64,000 nucleotides of DNA from Epiperipatus broadwayi (lineage: Eukaryota; Onychophora; Udeonychophora; Euonychophora; Peripatidae): assembly GCA_028023455.1 (NCBI GenBank), contig JAQFVV010006199.1, forward strand, positions 2,416,001 through 2,480,000, in the 5' to 3' direction. The notes under the pieces are model-generated. The model saw only the letters and a program-made list of their open reading frames with translations, searched no databases and was not told the DNA's origin. A program made the position numbers and the translations under genes. This document shows, piece after piece, positions 1-10,930 of this stretch (the stretch's first letter is position 1; each line of letters opens with the position of its first letter).

Positions 1-1662
1 GATGTTAATTCTTCTTTGAATTAACTGCTATAATTTTGGGGATCCAAGAAAACAATACATATTTTAACATGACGAATATTTGACGATAGATGATCACATA
101 TACAATTCTTTTCTTTTTACTATTGGCGATACGTATCATTTTTAGCTAGCTGGCTTAGGAATAAAACTAATGCGCGAATTTTCCAAAATAATATTATTAT
201 AAGGACTGCAGCTGACTTACGTAGATCTAAAGTTTTAATGACTCCAGTTGATGTATAATATAACATATTATATTAGGGTTATAATTAAGTCACTAATGTT
301 TGTAGTTTTTATTCCTACTCTAGGAATTATAATTTTTCTTTAATAATGAATTCTCCATAAAATGCACACATACAAATTTTCCGATATTTGCCTTGAGAAA
401 ATTTATATTTTCTTTTTAAAAAATATACAGGTGCATAAGTAAATATCCTTTATCATTAATATTATTTCTAGATAATTTTCAGTGAATAAAACATATTTTA
501 ATGTGGGGAACTTACATTATTTTCAAAAGCAGACAATTTCTTTTAGAAAGAGCGCGAAATTTTCTAGTTAACTTTCCTTGGCTTTTCTAATATGTCTTTT
601 TAATTATAATTTTTCTTTTATACCACGAAAAGATTATTAAATAAGGTAAAGTTAACAAATAATTGATTATTTCCTGGAAATTACTTATATTACTTATTTT
701 AAACATAATGACATTTTCCATGATTGCTGTAGTCAATACGGTCATTTTGAACTTTAGCATACGATAGTATATTTTTGCGTATAAAAAGCTTTAAATAGGT
801 AGATGGCCACAGAAAACAGAATATCTTATCAAATAGGATTAGCCATGCATGATATTATTAAACATTTACTGGATTTATATTTATTTCTGCAATAAAAAAT
901 AATAAAAAATTTGTTACCGAATTTCAGTACTGCTTCCTCCTTGTAAAACTAATGTCAGACTAAACTTTCTTCAAAATTTGGCGGTCTTGTTTTAGCAACA
1001 TCTTACAGAAAAATAATCATTTAATTATACATAAATAAAAGAAAAGAAAAACCCCTTACAATCATATAGCTTTCCATATGATTTAAATGAATTACAAAGT
1101 AATTTGACAAATAATGAAAAATAATAAATATACTCAATTAATAATTAGTGATGTACATTTCTTTTAAATATGATTTTCTACAAAATAAATTATCAGAAGT
1201 TATTGTGCTTTATGATAAGACATTTATCTACTCTCCCTCTACCCATCCAAATCAATTACTGTTTATGATATGTGCTTTTATACTATATTAAATTGCTCTT
1301 ATTGTTAAAATTTTAATTAAATTATTCATGCTCTTCTTCAAATGACATCAAATTACTAAATTTATTAGTTATTTGCTTAAAACACGTTAAAGTGAGTAAA
1401 TAGCATATTTTATTAATCACTTAATATTATTATTATTTTACCTTTTTATTTTCCAAAGAAAAATAGCATTGTTTTTTCTGTGGAAACAATGCCAAATAAA
1501 CCAAGTGTCAATAACACTAGGTTACAATATATATTATTGTTTAACTAACAAGTATGTATATTTTTAGTACTAATAAATTGTACATATTAATTGTTGGGTA
1601 GTTGTTGTTTTTTTGCATCTGTTAGTTTGGAACCAAAACTGTAAGCCTAATCAAACACAAAA
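1..1662. other. AT-rich sequence, nothing recognised
   Basis: I see no coding, RNA or repeat signal beyond simple AT-rich sequence. Just before the large inverted repeat begins, a short stem pairs 1630-1645 (AAAACTGTAAG) with 1694-1706 (CTTACAGTTTT). It straddles the edge of that repeat, so it may belong to its terminus. Confidence 0.6.
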
Positions 1663-2335
1663 GTTACAATACTTATTTTACTAAAATTAATCAACCTTAC
1701 AGTTTTGATTGACCAGCAATCTTTTCCAGAACTATAAAATATATATAAATACATGAATATACAAATAGTTTATCATTTGAGTAAACATTACATTTCCTTA
1801 CAAATTGACTCATTTTTTTTATCTTATTCAATATACATATATATAAATGTGTGTGTGTACATACATATATTATGTCCATTATATACAATACATAATTAAA
1901 TACCACATCAAATATATATACCAAATATATATACGTACCTTAAACATAAGATATACATATACTAATATACTCAAAATTTATACTACATTTATATCATAAA
2001 ATATCACAAAAATCATATCAGTAATCCCTTAGCATTTATTAAGTATATTAATTAATATTATCATATATATATAAAAACTTAAAAAGTATATTTTCAACCA
2101 TGAAACTTATAACCTTTTATTATTTATTTACTAATTTTTTATTAATAATCTAAATATTACTGTATGAACTTTATATTTAATAATTATTGTCATTAAACTT
2201 ACTATTATAAATTATTTTTATTACAAAATGCATTTATACACATATATTATTATTCTTAATTAACTAATACCAATATCCACTTCCTTATTATTCAGTTTTT
2301 TCAATTGTTAATAATTTGAGTTATATTTGTTATAT
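1663..2335 (+). repeat. Left long terminal inverted repeat of a 9.5-kb composite element
   Basis: Read forward, this segment matches the reverse complement of 9780-11202, with the hairpin insertion at 10155-10917 removed. Shared landmarks in order are GTTACAAT at the outer edge, TTTTGATTGACCAGCAA near 1700, ATACATGAATATACAAATAG near 1750, AAATTGACTCATTTTTT near 1800, ATACTCAAAATTTATACT near 1970, GAAACTTATAACCTTTTATT near 2102 and CTAATACCAATATCCAC near 2264. The arms are diverged but colinear over about 700 bp. The inner edge is broken by LINE fragments, after which a related sequence resumes at 7.1-7.33 kb. No clear target duplication was found outside 1663 and 11202. Confidence 0.8.
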
Positions 2336-3855
2336 GATGTGATGTAATGCACTGTGGCTTCTCTTTAAATGGAGTCAGGAATTTCTCAGCAACTATGCCC
2401 AGAGAAACCTGTTAACCACTTTACCTTCCCTTTCCATTTCCCACTGTAAGTTTTCCCATAATCTGCTCCATCCCATTTCCACAACATAATCTTTGTCAAC
2501 TCTATGGCCTTCATATCTAAATTCCCTTTATCTTTTCCCAAACCCAGCATAAAAACTAATAACCCACTTTCTGTATAATCACTTTGTTCATATTTATTCT
2601 CCCATAACTTTATTATTTGTACTCATTCTGCTTTCAAGCATTTACATTCAATTAACAGATGCCTAATATTTTCTATGCCTTCTTTACACAATTTGCAGAC
2701 TAAATCACCTATATTTTTTCCATTTACATGTATATTCTCTTGTTGCTAAAGATCCCATTTGAGCCTTAAACAATAAACTACTTTCCTTGTTATTATCATA
2801 AAGTAACTCACACCCAATGTTCTGTTTACTTCTATATATATTTAAACTCTTTTTACTCTCCATATTAGTTCTCAATCTCTCCAACTCCTTATTCTTTATT
2901 AATGCATCTATTCTTTTATCCTATTCCTTACCACTATAACACTCAACAATCCTCCTAACGCAATCATCCCACTTTTTGTACAAGTATACTGATATAAATT
3001 CTTTTTCCAAATCTTTTGCATACCACATTACCTTTTTCACCCATCTTATTGCCTGCCCTTTACTCATAACCCAATTAAATACTATTTTGGCTTTTCTTTT
3101 ATTATCTGTAAACTGCAACCTACCAAACATTTTCATTTTACTTTTTTGCATCTCTCATATGAAAACATGACCATCCCATTTCTCCTTGAATTGCCTCTTT
3201 TGCTGTCCACCCCTCTGCATCTAATGCATATCTTCCTACTTCCCTTAGTAATTTCTCTAAGTAATCTAATACCTATTTACTAACACATAACACATCATTA
3301 CCATATGTTAACCCTGCTACTGCAAGACAATTCTAGCTACATCATATTTATTATATGAAAACACTGTTAATTTCTTTATCAATCCATTTCTTTTCTTTGC
3401 TTCATTTATTAATTTTTTCTCCCATTCATCCAAGCAATTTTTTTGATTACTTAAGGTGATTCCCAAATAACTATATCTATTCACCACACTTAACTTTATA
3501 TCCCCCAATAAAAATTATGCTTCTTCTCTTTCCCCTGTATTAACCAACTTTATATTAGATTTTTCTTCACTAACTTTAATCCCCATCTCTTAACCCACCC
3601 TTGCAGCTTCCATATCTTCTCTTCTTTCTGCACACAAAAAGTCATCATCCACAAAAAAAGACCCAACAAAGTATATACTCCCTTGCCACCTATTAACATT
3701 ATCTCTATCCCTCTTCCTAGTCTTTCTATTGCTTTCTCCATTTCACTCAAATACAACAAAAACAAAATAGGTGACATAGGGCATCCTTGCCTTTGTCCCA
3801 CTCCATTTTAACTTTAACTGATTATATATCCCCTAATTGATAAATATAGTAATTA
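2336..3855 (-). pseudogene. 5'-truncated LINE reverse transcriptase fragment, copy A
   Basis: Read on the minus strand, this is the second half of a non-LTR retrotransposon ORF2. The reverse-transcriptase block B (QGCPMSPILFLLYLSEME) lies at about 3730-3795 and the catalytic F-V-D-D at about 3645-3660. These are followed by the YSYLGITLSNQ thumb block near 3470, then a long C-terminal part with SLATREYTCKW and a CxxC...H...C zinc-knuckle-like tail around 2640-2750. The 3' end carries short GATGT-type repeats near 2335-2350, a tail seen in several LINE clades. Stops and frameshifts interrupt it. It is the first of three same-orientation fragments, each truncated at its 5' end. The clade (Jockey, RTE or relative) cannot be fixed by eye. 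No functional product is expected. Confidence 0.8.
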
Positions 3856-5695
3856 TTTTTATGTGATGTACTGTGACTTCTCTTAAATGGAGTCAGGAAT
3901 CTCTCAGCAACTATGTGCAAATAAACCTGTTAGCCACTTTACCTTCCTCTTCCATTCCCCACCCTAAGCTTTCCCATAATCTACTCCATCCCATTTCCAC
4001 AACATAATATTTGTCAACTCTATGGCCTTTATATCTGAATCCTCCTTATCTTTTCTCAAACCCAGCATAAAAACTAATAACCCACTTTCTGTATAATCAC
4101 TTTGTCCATATTTATTCTTTTATAACTTCATTATTTGTATCCTTTTTGCTTTCAAGCATTTACATTCAATCAATATTTTCTATGCCTTCCTTACACAATT
4201 TATAGACAATCACCCATATTTTTCCATTTACATGTATATTCTCTTGTTGGTAAAGATCCCATTCTAGCCTTAAACAATAAACTACTTTCCTTACTATCAT
4301 CATAAATTAACTTGCACCCAATGTTCCATTTACTTCTATATATATTTAAACTCTTTCTACTTTCCATACTAGTTCTCCATCTATCCAACTCCCTATTCTT
4401 TATTAATACATCTATTCTTTTATCACATTCCTTACCACTATAATCCTCAACAATCCTCCTAACACAATCATCCCACTTTTTATACAAGTATACTGATATA
4501 AATTCTTTATCCAAATCTTTTGCATACTGCATTACTTTTCTCACCCATCTTGTTGCCTGCCCTTTATTCATAACCCAATTAAATACTATTTTAACTATTC
4601 TTTTATTATCCATAAACTGCAACCTACTAAACATTTTCATTTTACTTTTTGCATCTCATAAAAACTTGACCATCTCATTTCTCCTTGAATTGCCTCTTTT
4701 GCTGTCCACCCCTCTGCATCTAATGCATGTCTTCCTACTTTCCTTAGTACTTTCTCTAAGTAATCTAATACCTCTTTACTAACACATAACATATCATTAC
4801 CATATGTTAATCCTGTTACTGCACTTCCGATTCATACAATTCTAGCTACATCATATTTATTTTATGAAAACATGCTTAATTTCTTTACCAAAACCCTTTC
4901 TTTTTCTTTTTTTTTTTTGCTTCATTTACCAATTTTTCTCCCATTTATCCAAGCAATTCTCCTGATTACCTAAGATGATTTCCAAATAACTATATCTATC
5001 CACCACACTTAACTTTACATCCCTCAATAAAAATTCTACATCTTCTCTTTCCTCAGTATTAACCATCATTATATTTGATTTTTCTTCACTAAATTTAATC
5101 CCCATCTCTTTACCCACCCTTGCACATGTCCTCAACATAGCTTATATATCTTCTTTCTGCACACAAAAAGATATCATGCACATAAAAAATACCCGACAAA
5201 GTATATACTCCCTTGCCACCTATTAACGGTATCTCTATCCCTCTTCATAGTCTTTCTATTGCTTTCTCCATTTCACTCAAATAACAACAAAAACAAAATA
5301 GGTGACATATGGCATCCTTGCCTTAGTCCCACCCCATTTTTAACTTTAACTGATTCTATATCCTCTAATTGATAACGATAGTAATTATTTTCATATAATT
5401 TCTTAATAATATTTACTAAAGCTTCATCAATTCCCAAATTCACTAAACTTATCCATAATCTATTTCTATTTACTCTATCATAAGGCTTCTCTATATCTAT
5501 AAAACTCATATATAACAATCTACCTGAATTCCTACTCATATCCATAAGTTGTGTAATTACAAGTAAATTATCTCCTATATGCCTATCTGACCTAAAATCT
5601 TGCATTTTCCCCACTACATTATTCTCTTCCATCCATTTTACAACTTTTCCAGCCACCATATATGAGAAAACTTTATATAAAACTTGTGGTATGAT
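3856..5695 (-). pseudogene. 5'-truncated LINE reverse transcriptase fragment, copy B (longest)
   Basis: This is the same LINE family as the fragment to its left, reaching further towards the 5' end. On the minus strand it begins with reverse-transcriptase palm sequence near 5690. Block A reads FIDIEKPYDRVNRNRLW at about 5460-5515, where an Ala is usual in place of Pro. Block B is RQGCHMSPILFLL near 5310, with His in place of the Pro seen in copy A. At the catalytic box near 5175-5190 the first Asp is replaced by His (Y-V-H-D). The downstream connection and zinc-knuckle region (LPTREYTCKWKNMGD near 4200-4250) is preserved in a 146-codon frame at 4200-4640. The 3' end again has GATGTACTGT near 3865. 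A catalytic substitution plus frameshifts make this a dead copy. Confidence 0.82.
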
Positions 5696-7100
5696 GTACT
5701 GTAGCTTCTTCTTAGACGAAGTCAAGAATCTCAGCAATTATGCCCAGAGAAACCTGTTAGCTACTTAATTTTACATTCCCCAGTCTAAGTTTTCCCATAT
5801 TCTGCTCCATCCCATTTCCACAACATAAACTTTGTCAACTCTACAGCCTTTATATCTAAATCCCCTTATCTTTTTCCAAATCCAGCATAAAAAACAATCC
5901 ACTTTCTGTATAATCACTTTTTTTCATATTTATTCTTCCATAACTTTATTATATGTGTCCTTTCTGATTTCAAGCATTTACATTCAAATTAACAAATGCT
6001 TAATGTTTTCTATTCCTTTCTTACATAATTTACAGACTAAAGCACCCATATTTTTCCATTTACATGTATATTCTCTTGTTATCCTGTTTGAGCCTTAAAC
6101 AATAAACTACTTTCCTTACTATTATCATATATTAACTCACACTTAATATTCTGTTTATTTCTATATATATTTAAACTCTTTTTACTCTCCATATTAGTTC
6201 TCCATCTCTCTAACTTCCTATTCTTTATTAATAAATCTATTCTTTTATCCCATTCCTTACCACTACAATACTCAACAATCCTCTTAACACAATCATACCA
6301 TCTTTTGTACAAATATACTGATATAAATTCTTTATCCAAATCTTTTGCATACCACATTACTTTCTCACCCATCTTGTTACCTGCCCTTTACTCATAACCC
6401 AATTAAATACTATTTTGGCTATTCTTTTATTATCCATAAACTGCCATCTACCAAACATGTTCATTTTACTTTTTGCATCTCTCATATGAAAACTTGACCA
6501 TCCCATTTCTCCTTGAATTGCCTCTCTTGCTGTCCATACATCTGCATCCAATACATGTCTTCCTACTTCCTTTTGAACTTTTTCTAAGTAATTTAATACC
6601 CCTTTACTAACATATAATGCATCATTACCATATGTTAACCCTACTACTGCAACTCCTTTTCATATAATTCTAGCTACATCATATTTATTATATGAAAACA
6701 CTGTTAATTTCTTGATCAATCCCTTTCTTTTCTTTGCTTTATTTATCAATTTCTTCTCCCATTCATCCAAATAATTTTTCTGATTACTTAAAATAATTCC
6801 CAAATAACTATATCTATTCACCACACTTAACTTAATATCTCCCAATTAAAATTCTACATCTTTTTTTCCCCCAGTATTAACCATCATTATATTTGATTTT
6901 TCTTCACTAAATTTACTCCCCATCTCTTTACCCACCCTTGCACATGTTCTCAGCATAACTTCCATATCTTCTCTTCTTTCTGCACACAAAAATATATCAT
7001 CCGCAAAAAAAAGACCTGACAAAATATGTACTCCCTTACTACCTATTAACGGTATCTCTATCCCTCTTTTAAATCTTTCTATTGCTCTTTCACCAACTTT
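5696..7100 (-). pseudogene. 5'-truncated LINE reverse transcriptase fragment, copy C
   Basis: Third fragment of the same LINE, also on the minus strand. The catalytic box reads F-A-D-D at about 6995-7008, so this copy keeps both aspartates. The YSYLGIILSNQ block lies near 6800, and the connection region (WTAREAIQGEMGWSSFHM) is at about 6480-6540. The C-terminal basic and Trp-rich part follows down to 6080, and the 3' end shows TATGATGTACTGTAGC near 5692. It is truncated at the 5' end just upstream of the catalytic box. Together with copies A and B it forms a head-to-tail series with similar 3' ends but different 5' truncation points. That is what repeated target-primed insertion into the same place would leave, rather than duplication of a single truncated copy. 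Confidence 0.8.
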
Positions 7101-7330
7101 ATATCTTTTATAAATTTGTTATATTTTTATATATCTAATTATTTATTTATCTAATTAATACCAATCAACTCTAACTTATTATTGAGTTTTTCCAACTGTC
7201 TCTAATTTGAATTATAGTTGTTGTTTTTTTAAATGTTATATAGTGGCTCCCTCTTCTCATTTTTTATATAACTAATTTTATCTCATAATTTATTATTTGA
7301 AATTATTATTGCAATCCCAATTAAATCAAG
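7101..7330 (+). repeat. Second copy of the inner left terminal repeat
   Basis: The segment TAATTAATACCAAT (near 7154) through the TTGAATTATAG region repeats, at perhaps 75-80% identity, sequence at 2255-2335 on the other side of the LINE cluster. It then continues inward with GTGGCTCCCTCTTCTC, ATAACTAATTTTA and ATTATTATTGCAATCCCAATT. These match the reverse complement of 9690-9840, where AATTAGGATTGCAATAATAAT and GAGGGAGCCA are seen. It therefore forms the inner end of the inverted repeat around the Penelope-like body. The overlap with 2255-2335 is either a long duplication made when the LINEs inserted or a tandem partial repeat of the kind Penelope-like elements often carry. Confidence 0.7.
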
Positions 7331-9690
7331 AGAGTTTTTACTAAAATCTTTATTGAATATAGGTTTTGATACTATGTATAAAAATCAAGATAAGGTAATA
7401 TTCATAAAGTCAGATAAAGGGAATAAATTAGTTATGTTAGATAAGGAATAATATGTAGTAAAAATTAATAAATATTATAAATTTTTTAAGAAAATTAAAA
7501 AAGATGATACCAATTTAAGGAATAAAAAATTATATACACTAATAAATATTTTTTAAAAAAAGTTTAATTGATTGTAATAGACCTGAATATTTTGGAATCA
7601 AAGTTGTGTAACAGCTAACATTTACAAAGCACTGAAACTATTTTTAAAAGGTTACTATTGAGACCAATTACTAATGGTTCTAATTCTTATTTTAACAAAA
7701 TGTCTAAATAATTGGCAAATAATATTTTTAAAATATATATTAATATTAAATTGAGGAAACTCTCGAACTAAGACACAAGATAAAGCATTCAGTTGAAAAG
7801 TGTAAGAGTTGCCACTTAACTTTAAACCTACTTTCTAATTAAGGCCAATCTAAAGCATCTCAGTTTAAAAGTGTGAAGATGTTTTTCTGTTTACTTTACT
7901 TCTATTATTTTCTTTCTGCAAATTAACTCTCATGAAATCTTTAAATTTACTATGTGTTAATACTCGGAAATATTAGAAATTACGATGGCCGCTCTTATCT
8001 TTTCAAAAGTCTCTATCTTGTGTCTTAGTTTGAGAGTTTTCTCAATACTCAATAGGACATCATTGAGATATTATAAAAAAAAAATAATACAGTGCATGTG
8101 TTAGGATGAAAAATCCTTACTATTTAATTACACACTATCTTTGCACTAATAAATAAAATCAGATGTTGCATAATTAATACTAAATGTCAATCATAACAAG
8201 AATAATCAAGTTTTAATAAATGAAATTAAAGATATAGTAAATGAATATAATAATTATAAATTAACAATGGTAAAAATGTATGCAAATATCAATGTAAAAA
8301 AAATTACTGGCAGTAATTAGTAGATATAAAAATGGATAAGAGTAAAAACATTTAGAGCATTAAAGGAGATTATTGAAATTTGTTGCAAAAAAATAACATT
8401 TTAGTTTAATGATAAATTTTACAAACAGAAAAAAGATTTGTTAATAGGAAGGGCATTAAGTGGACTGTTGAGTAATACTTATATGGAAAATTTAGAAAAG
8501 GCAATGTTAAAAAATAACAATGCTCCAATTTTTATAAAAAGATATGTGGACGATTATTTGTTAATATTTACTAAAAATCAAAGACAAATATTTTTATATT
8601 GAAGATATTAATAAGTTGGAGAGAGATATTAAATTTACTATTGAAAAAGAAGAAAATAATAAGCTTGCATACTTGGATATAATGCTAATTAAATTCTATA
8701 TAAATGGTAAATGAAATATAAAATGTTAATATTTAAAAAAAAGTATTATGTTCATGTATATTTATATTCATATGTTTGTATTATGTTGTAGTAAATTGAA
8801 ACTGTAAAAGAGGGTTGTAAATAAAGCATTGAGTAACAGTAGTAAAGTGCATGGATGATTTAGTATTACTGTATATGGTAAAAAGTAATATGAATAGTAA
8901 TGTTACTAATTGGCATTCTAATATAGATAAAAAATATAAAATTGATATTATAAGTTCTAAAATGAACATGACAATATATTATTGCTCAAATGAGAATGAT
9001 TATAATAAATAAATAATCAATTAAAATAAAATTATGAATAAATAAATTGTATTGGATATTTGATCATTATAGTAATGATTATAATAGATAAATAAAGTTA
9101 ATAAAGGAGGAACTTTTAAATAATGATTAACCAATTAAGTTTATAAATTATAATATAAGATTGATAGAAAGTAAATTTATTTGTAATAATAATAAAAAAA
9201 AAGTTTTAATGATGTTAATACTACTAGTAAAGTTACTTATATGAGTATGAAAACTTGTAATCATAATGTAGTTAAAAATTTAAATAAAATCAATAAAAAG
9301 TTTAATACTATAATAAACTTTAAAATAATAATAAAAAAAAAACATTTAATTTTTAAAATAAATACATTAAAAAATATAATGAAAATCCAAATGATGTAAA
9401 TGGAGTGTATGAATTTAAATGCAAAAAATGCTAGCTTAATAATGTTAAAACTAATTATTTTGGAAAAAAAAAAAATCAATTTCCAGAAGGTTAACACAAC
9501 TTAAATATGATAAAAACCCACCAGTTTATTTACATTCAATGGAAACAGATATGCTTAAGAAGGATAGTATTAAAATGATTCAATATACAAATGACAAGAC
9601 AGAAAGAAAAATCAAAGAAATTATCTTTATAAATAGTATCAAACCCATATTAAATAAAGATTTTGGTTTAAAATTTCTCGTAATTTAATT
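7310..9690 (+). pseudogene. Degenerate Penelope-like retroelement, RT plus GIY-YIG endonuclease
   Basis: Motifs appear in the order expected for a Penelope-like element. SDKGNKLVMLDKE at 7409-7447 is typical of the region before the palm. LLRPITNGSNS at 7651-7685 corresponds to the conserved R-P-I motif. GRALSGLLSNTYMENLE at about 8446-8500 is block B, KRYVDDYLLIFT at 8538-8573 is the catalytic YVDD, and an AYLDI block follows near 8670. The C-terminus has a GIY-YIG nuclease: NGVYEFKCKKC at 9399-9431, NYFG near 9455, a His-rich stretch, the R-K-x-K-E helix with the catalytic Glu at about 9602-9616, and an NKDFGLKF end near 9650-9675. Stops, frameshifts and a nested 297-bp element break it. 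Such proteins carry out target-primed integration; this copy cannot. It is flanked by inverted repeats, a known habit of the family. Confidence 0.82.
7750..8046. mobile_element. 297-bp MITE nested in the Penelope-like element
   Basis: The two ends are inverted copies of each other. About 30 bp starting GAGGAAACTCTCGAAC at 7753 matches, with two mismatches, the reverse complement of the end finishing GTTTGAGAGTTTTCTC at 8043. The repeat may extend to ATTGAG/CTCAAT at the extremes. The interior has no open frame. The element lies between the R-P-I motif and block B of the reverse transcriptase, so it arrived after the Penelope-like element. The superfamily is not clear and I could not identify a clean target duplication. 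Confidence 0.75.
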
Positions 9691-10141
9691 AGGATTGCAA
9701 TAATAATTAAAATAATAAATTTATAAGAGATGTAAAATTAGTTATATAAAAAGGAAAAAGAGGGAGCCATTACATAAAATTTAAAAAAAGCAAATATAAA
9801 TTCAAATTATTGACAGTTGAAAGGAAAAGGTGGATATTGGTATTAATTAGGTAAGAATTATAACATATATATTTATATTCTAAAATAGAAATAATTTATA
9901 ATAGTAAATTTAATAATAATAATTACTAAATTTAAAGTTTACATGGTAATACCTATTTAGATTAATAATAAAAATAATAAAAGGTTATAAGTTTCATAGA
10001 TTCATTATATTTTTACAGTTTTTATATGTATGATAATATCAATTAACATAAAATAATTAATAAATGCTGAGAATTTATTGATTAATTTTTTTGTGATATA
10101 TTATAATATAAATGCAGTATAAATTTTGAGTATGTTAATGT
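9691..10141 (-). repeat. Right long terminal inverted repeat, inner part
   Basis: This is the reverse complement of the left arm. AGGATTGCAATAATAAT at about 9700 and GAGGGAGCCA near 9760 match the 7.2-7.33 kb segment. GGATATTGGTATTAATTAG near 9835 matches 2264-2280. AAAAGGTTATAAGTTTCATAG near 9977 matches 2100-2122, and AGTATAAATTTTGAGTATGTT near 10118 matches 1965-1985. The arm is interrupted at 10142 by the target duplication of the hairpin insertion and resumes at 10931. Confidence 0.8.
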
Positions 10142-10154
10142 ATGTATATGATAT
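10142..10154 (+). repeat. Left 13-bp target duplication of hairpin element 1
   Basis: The sequence ATGTATATGATAT here is repeated exactly at 10918-10930 on the other side of the hairpin element. Removing the element and one copy restores continuity of the right inverted-repeat arm with its partner near 1920-1950. Confidence 0.85.
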
Positions 10155-10917
10155 CACATGATCACTATTTCATACTAGCACAATAATTGTTATTAAACAA
10201 TTCAAAACAAAACACTCTCCATATAGTAGTGCCATCTTGTGCTAACAAGAGCAATCAATGGATGCCAGAAGGCTTTTGCATAAAATCCCTATCTAGTGCC
10301 TACTCATCCAATATCCCCAGACTAGTTTCTGGCTTGTGGCCTTCATCAGTGAGGAGCCTTGGATCTGAGAGCACTGCACCTAGATCTTAGGATCTAATGC
10401 AACCCTCCAGCACCCACCTTTTAACTCTATTTAACTACAAAACTATGAGAATGAAATTGAAAACACTATTAATATTTTCAATCCAAGCTCAATAGCTTAT
10501 ATAGTCATATGGGTCTGAACTCAATTCAGTACCCATACATTTTGGTGTCTTTGGCTCTTTAACAACCAAAATGTATGGGTACTGAATTGAGTTCAGACCC
10601 ATATGACTATATAAGCTATTGAGCTTGGATTGAAAATATTAATAGTGTTTTCAATTTCATTCTCATAGTTTTGTAGTTAAATAGAGTTAAAAGGTGGGTG
10701 CTGGAGGGTTGCATTAGATCCTAAGATCTAGGTGCAGTGCTCTCAGATCCAAGGCTCCTCACTGATGAAGGCCACAAGCCAGAAACTAGTCTGGGGATAT
10801 TGGATGAGTAGGCACTAGATAGGGATTTTATGCACAAGCCTTCTGGCATCCATTGATTGCTCTTGTTAGCACAAGATGGCACTACTATATGGAGAGTGTT
10901 TTGTTTTGAATTGTTTA
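10155..10917. mobile_element. Long-hairpin mobile element, insertion 1
   Basis: Two arms of about 355 bp (10192-10547 and 10567-10917) are near-perfect inverted copies around a short spacer (TTTAACAACC lies within it). A 37-bp non-palindromic leader starting CACATGATCAC precedes the left arm. The left arm contains a chance 67-codon frame with no recognisable product. Exact 13-bp duplications flank the element, so it moved as a unit. The arms are richer in G+C than the surroundings. Read on the plus strand, the right arm contains CTGATGA at 10762-10768, a GGC/GCC stem, GAAA at 10782-10785 and CTAGT/ACTAG pairing (10786-10790 with 10814-10818), which resembles a hammerhead core with defects. 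Target duplications of 12-13 bp suit target-primed retrotransposition better than cut-and-paste. The near identity of the arms suggests a recent insertion or strong hairpin-driven conversion. Confidence 0.85.
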
Positions 10918-10930
10918 ATGTATATGATAT
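10918..10930 (+). repeat. Right 13-bp target duplication of hairpin element 1
   Basis: Exact repeat of 10142-10154 (ATGTATATGATAT), directly abutting the end of the right arm. Confidence 0.85.

Noticed and set aside
10187-10390. 67-codon plus frame in the left arm of the hairpin element
   Set aside because: Chance frame in palindromic, slightly GC-richer sequence; no motif, and the arm is better explained as non-coding.
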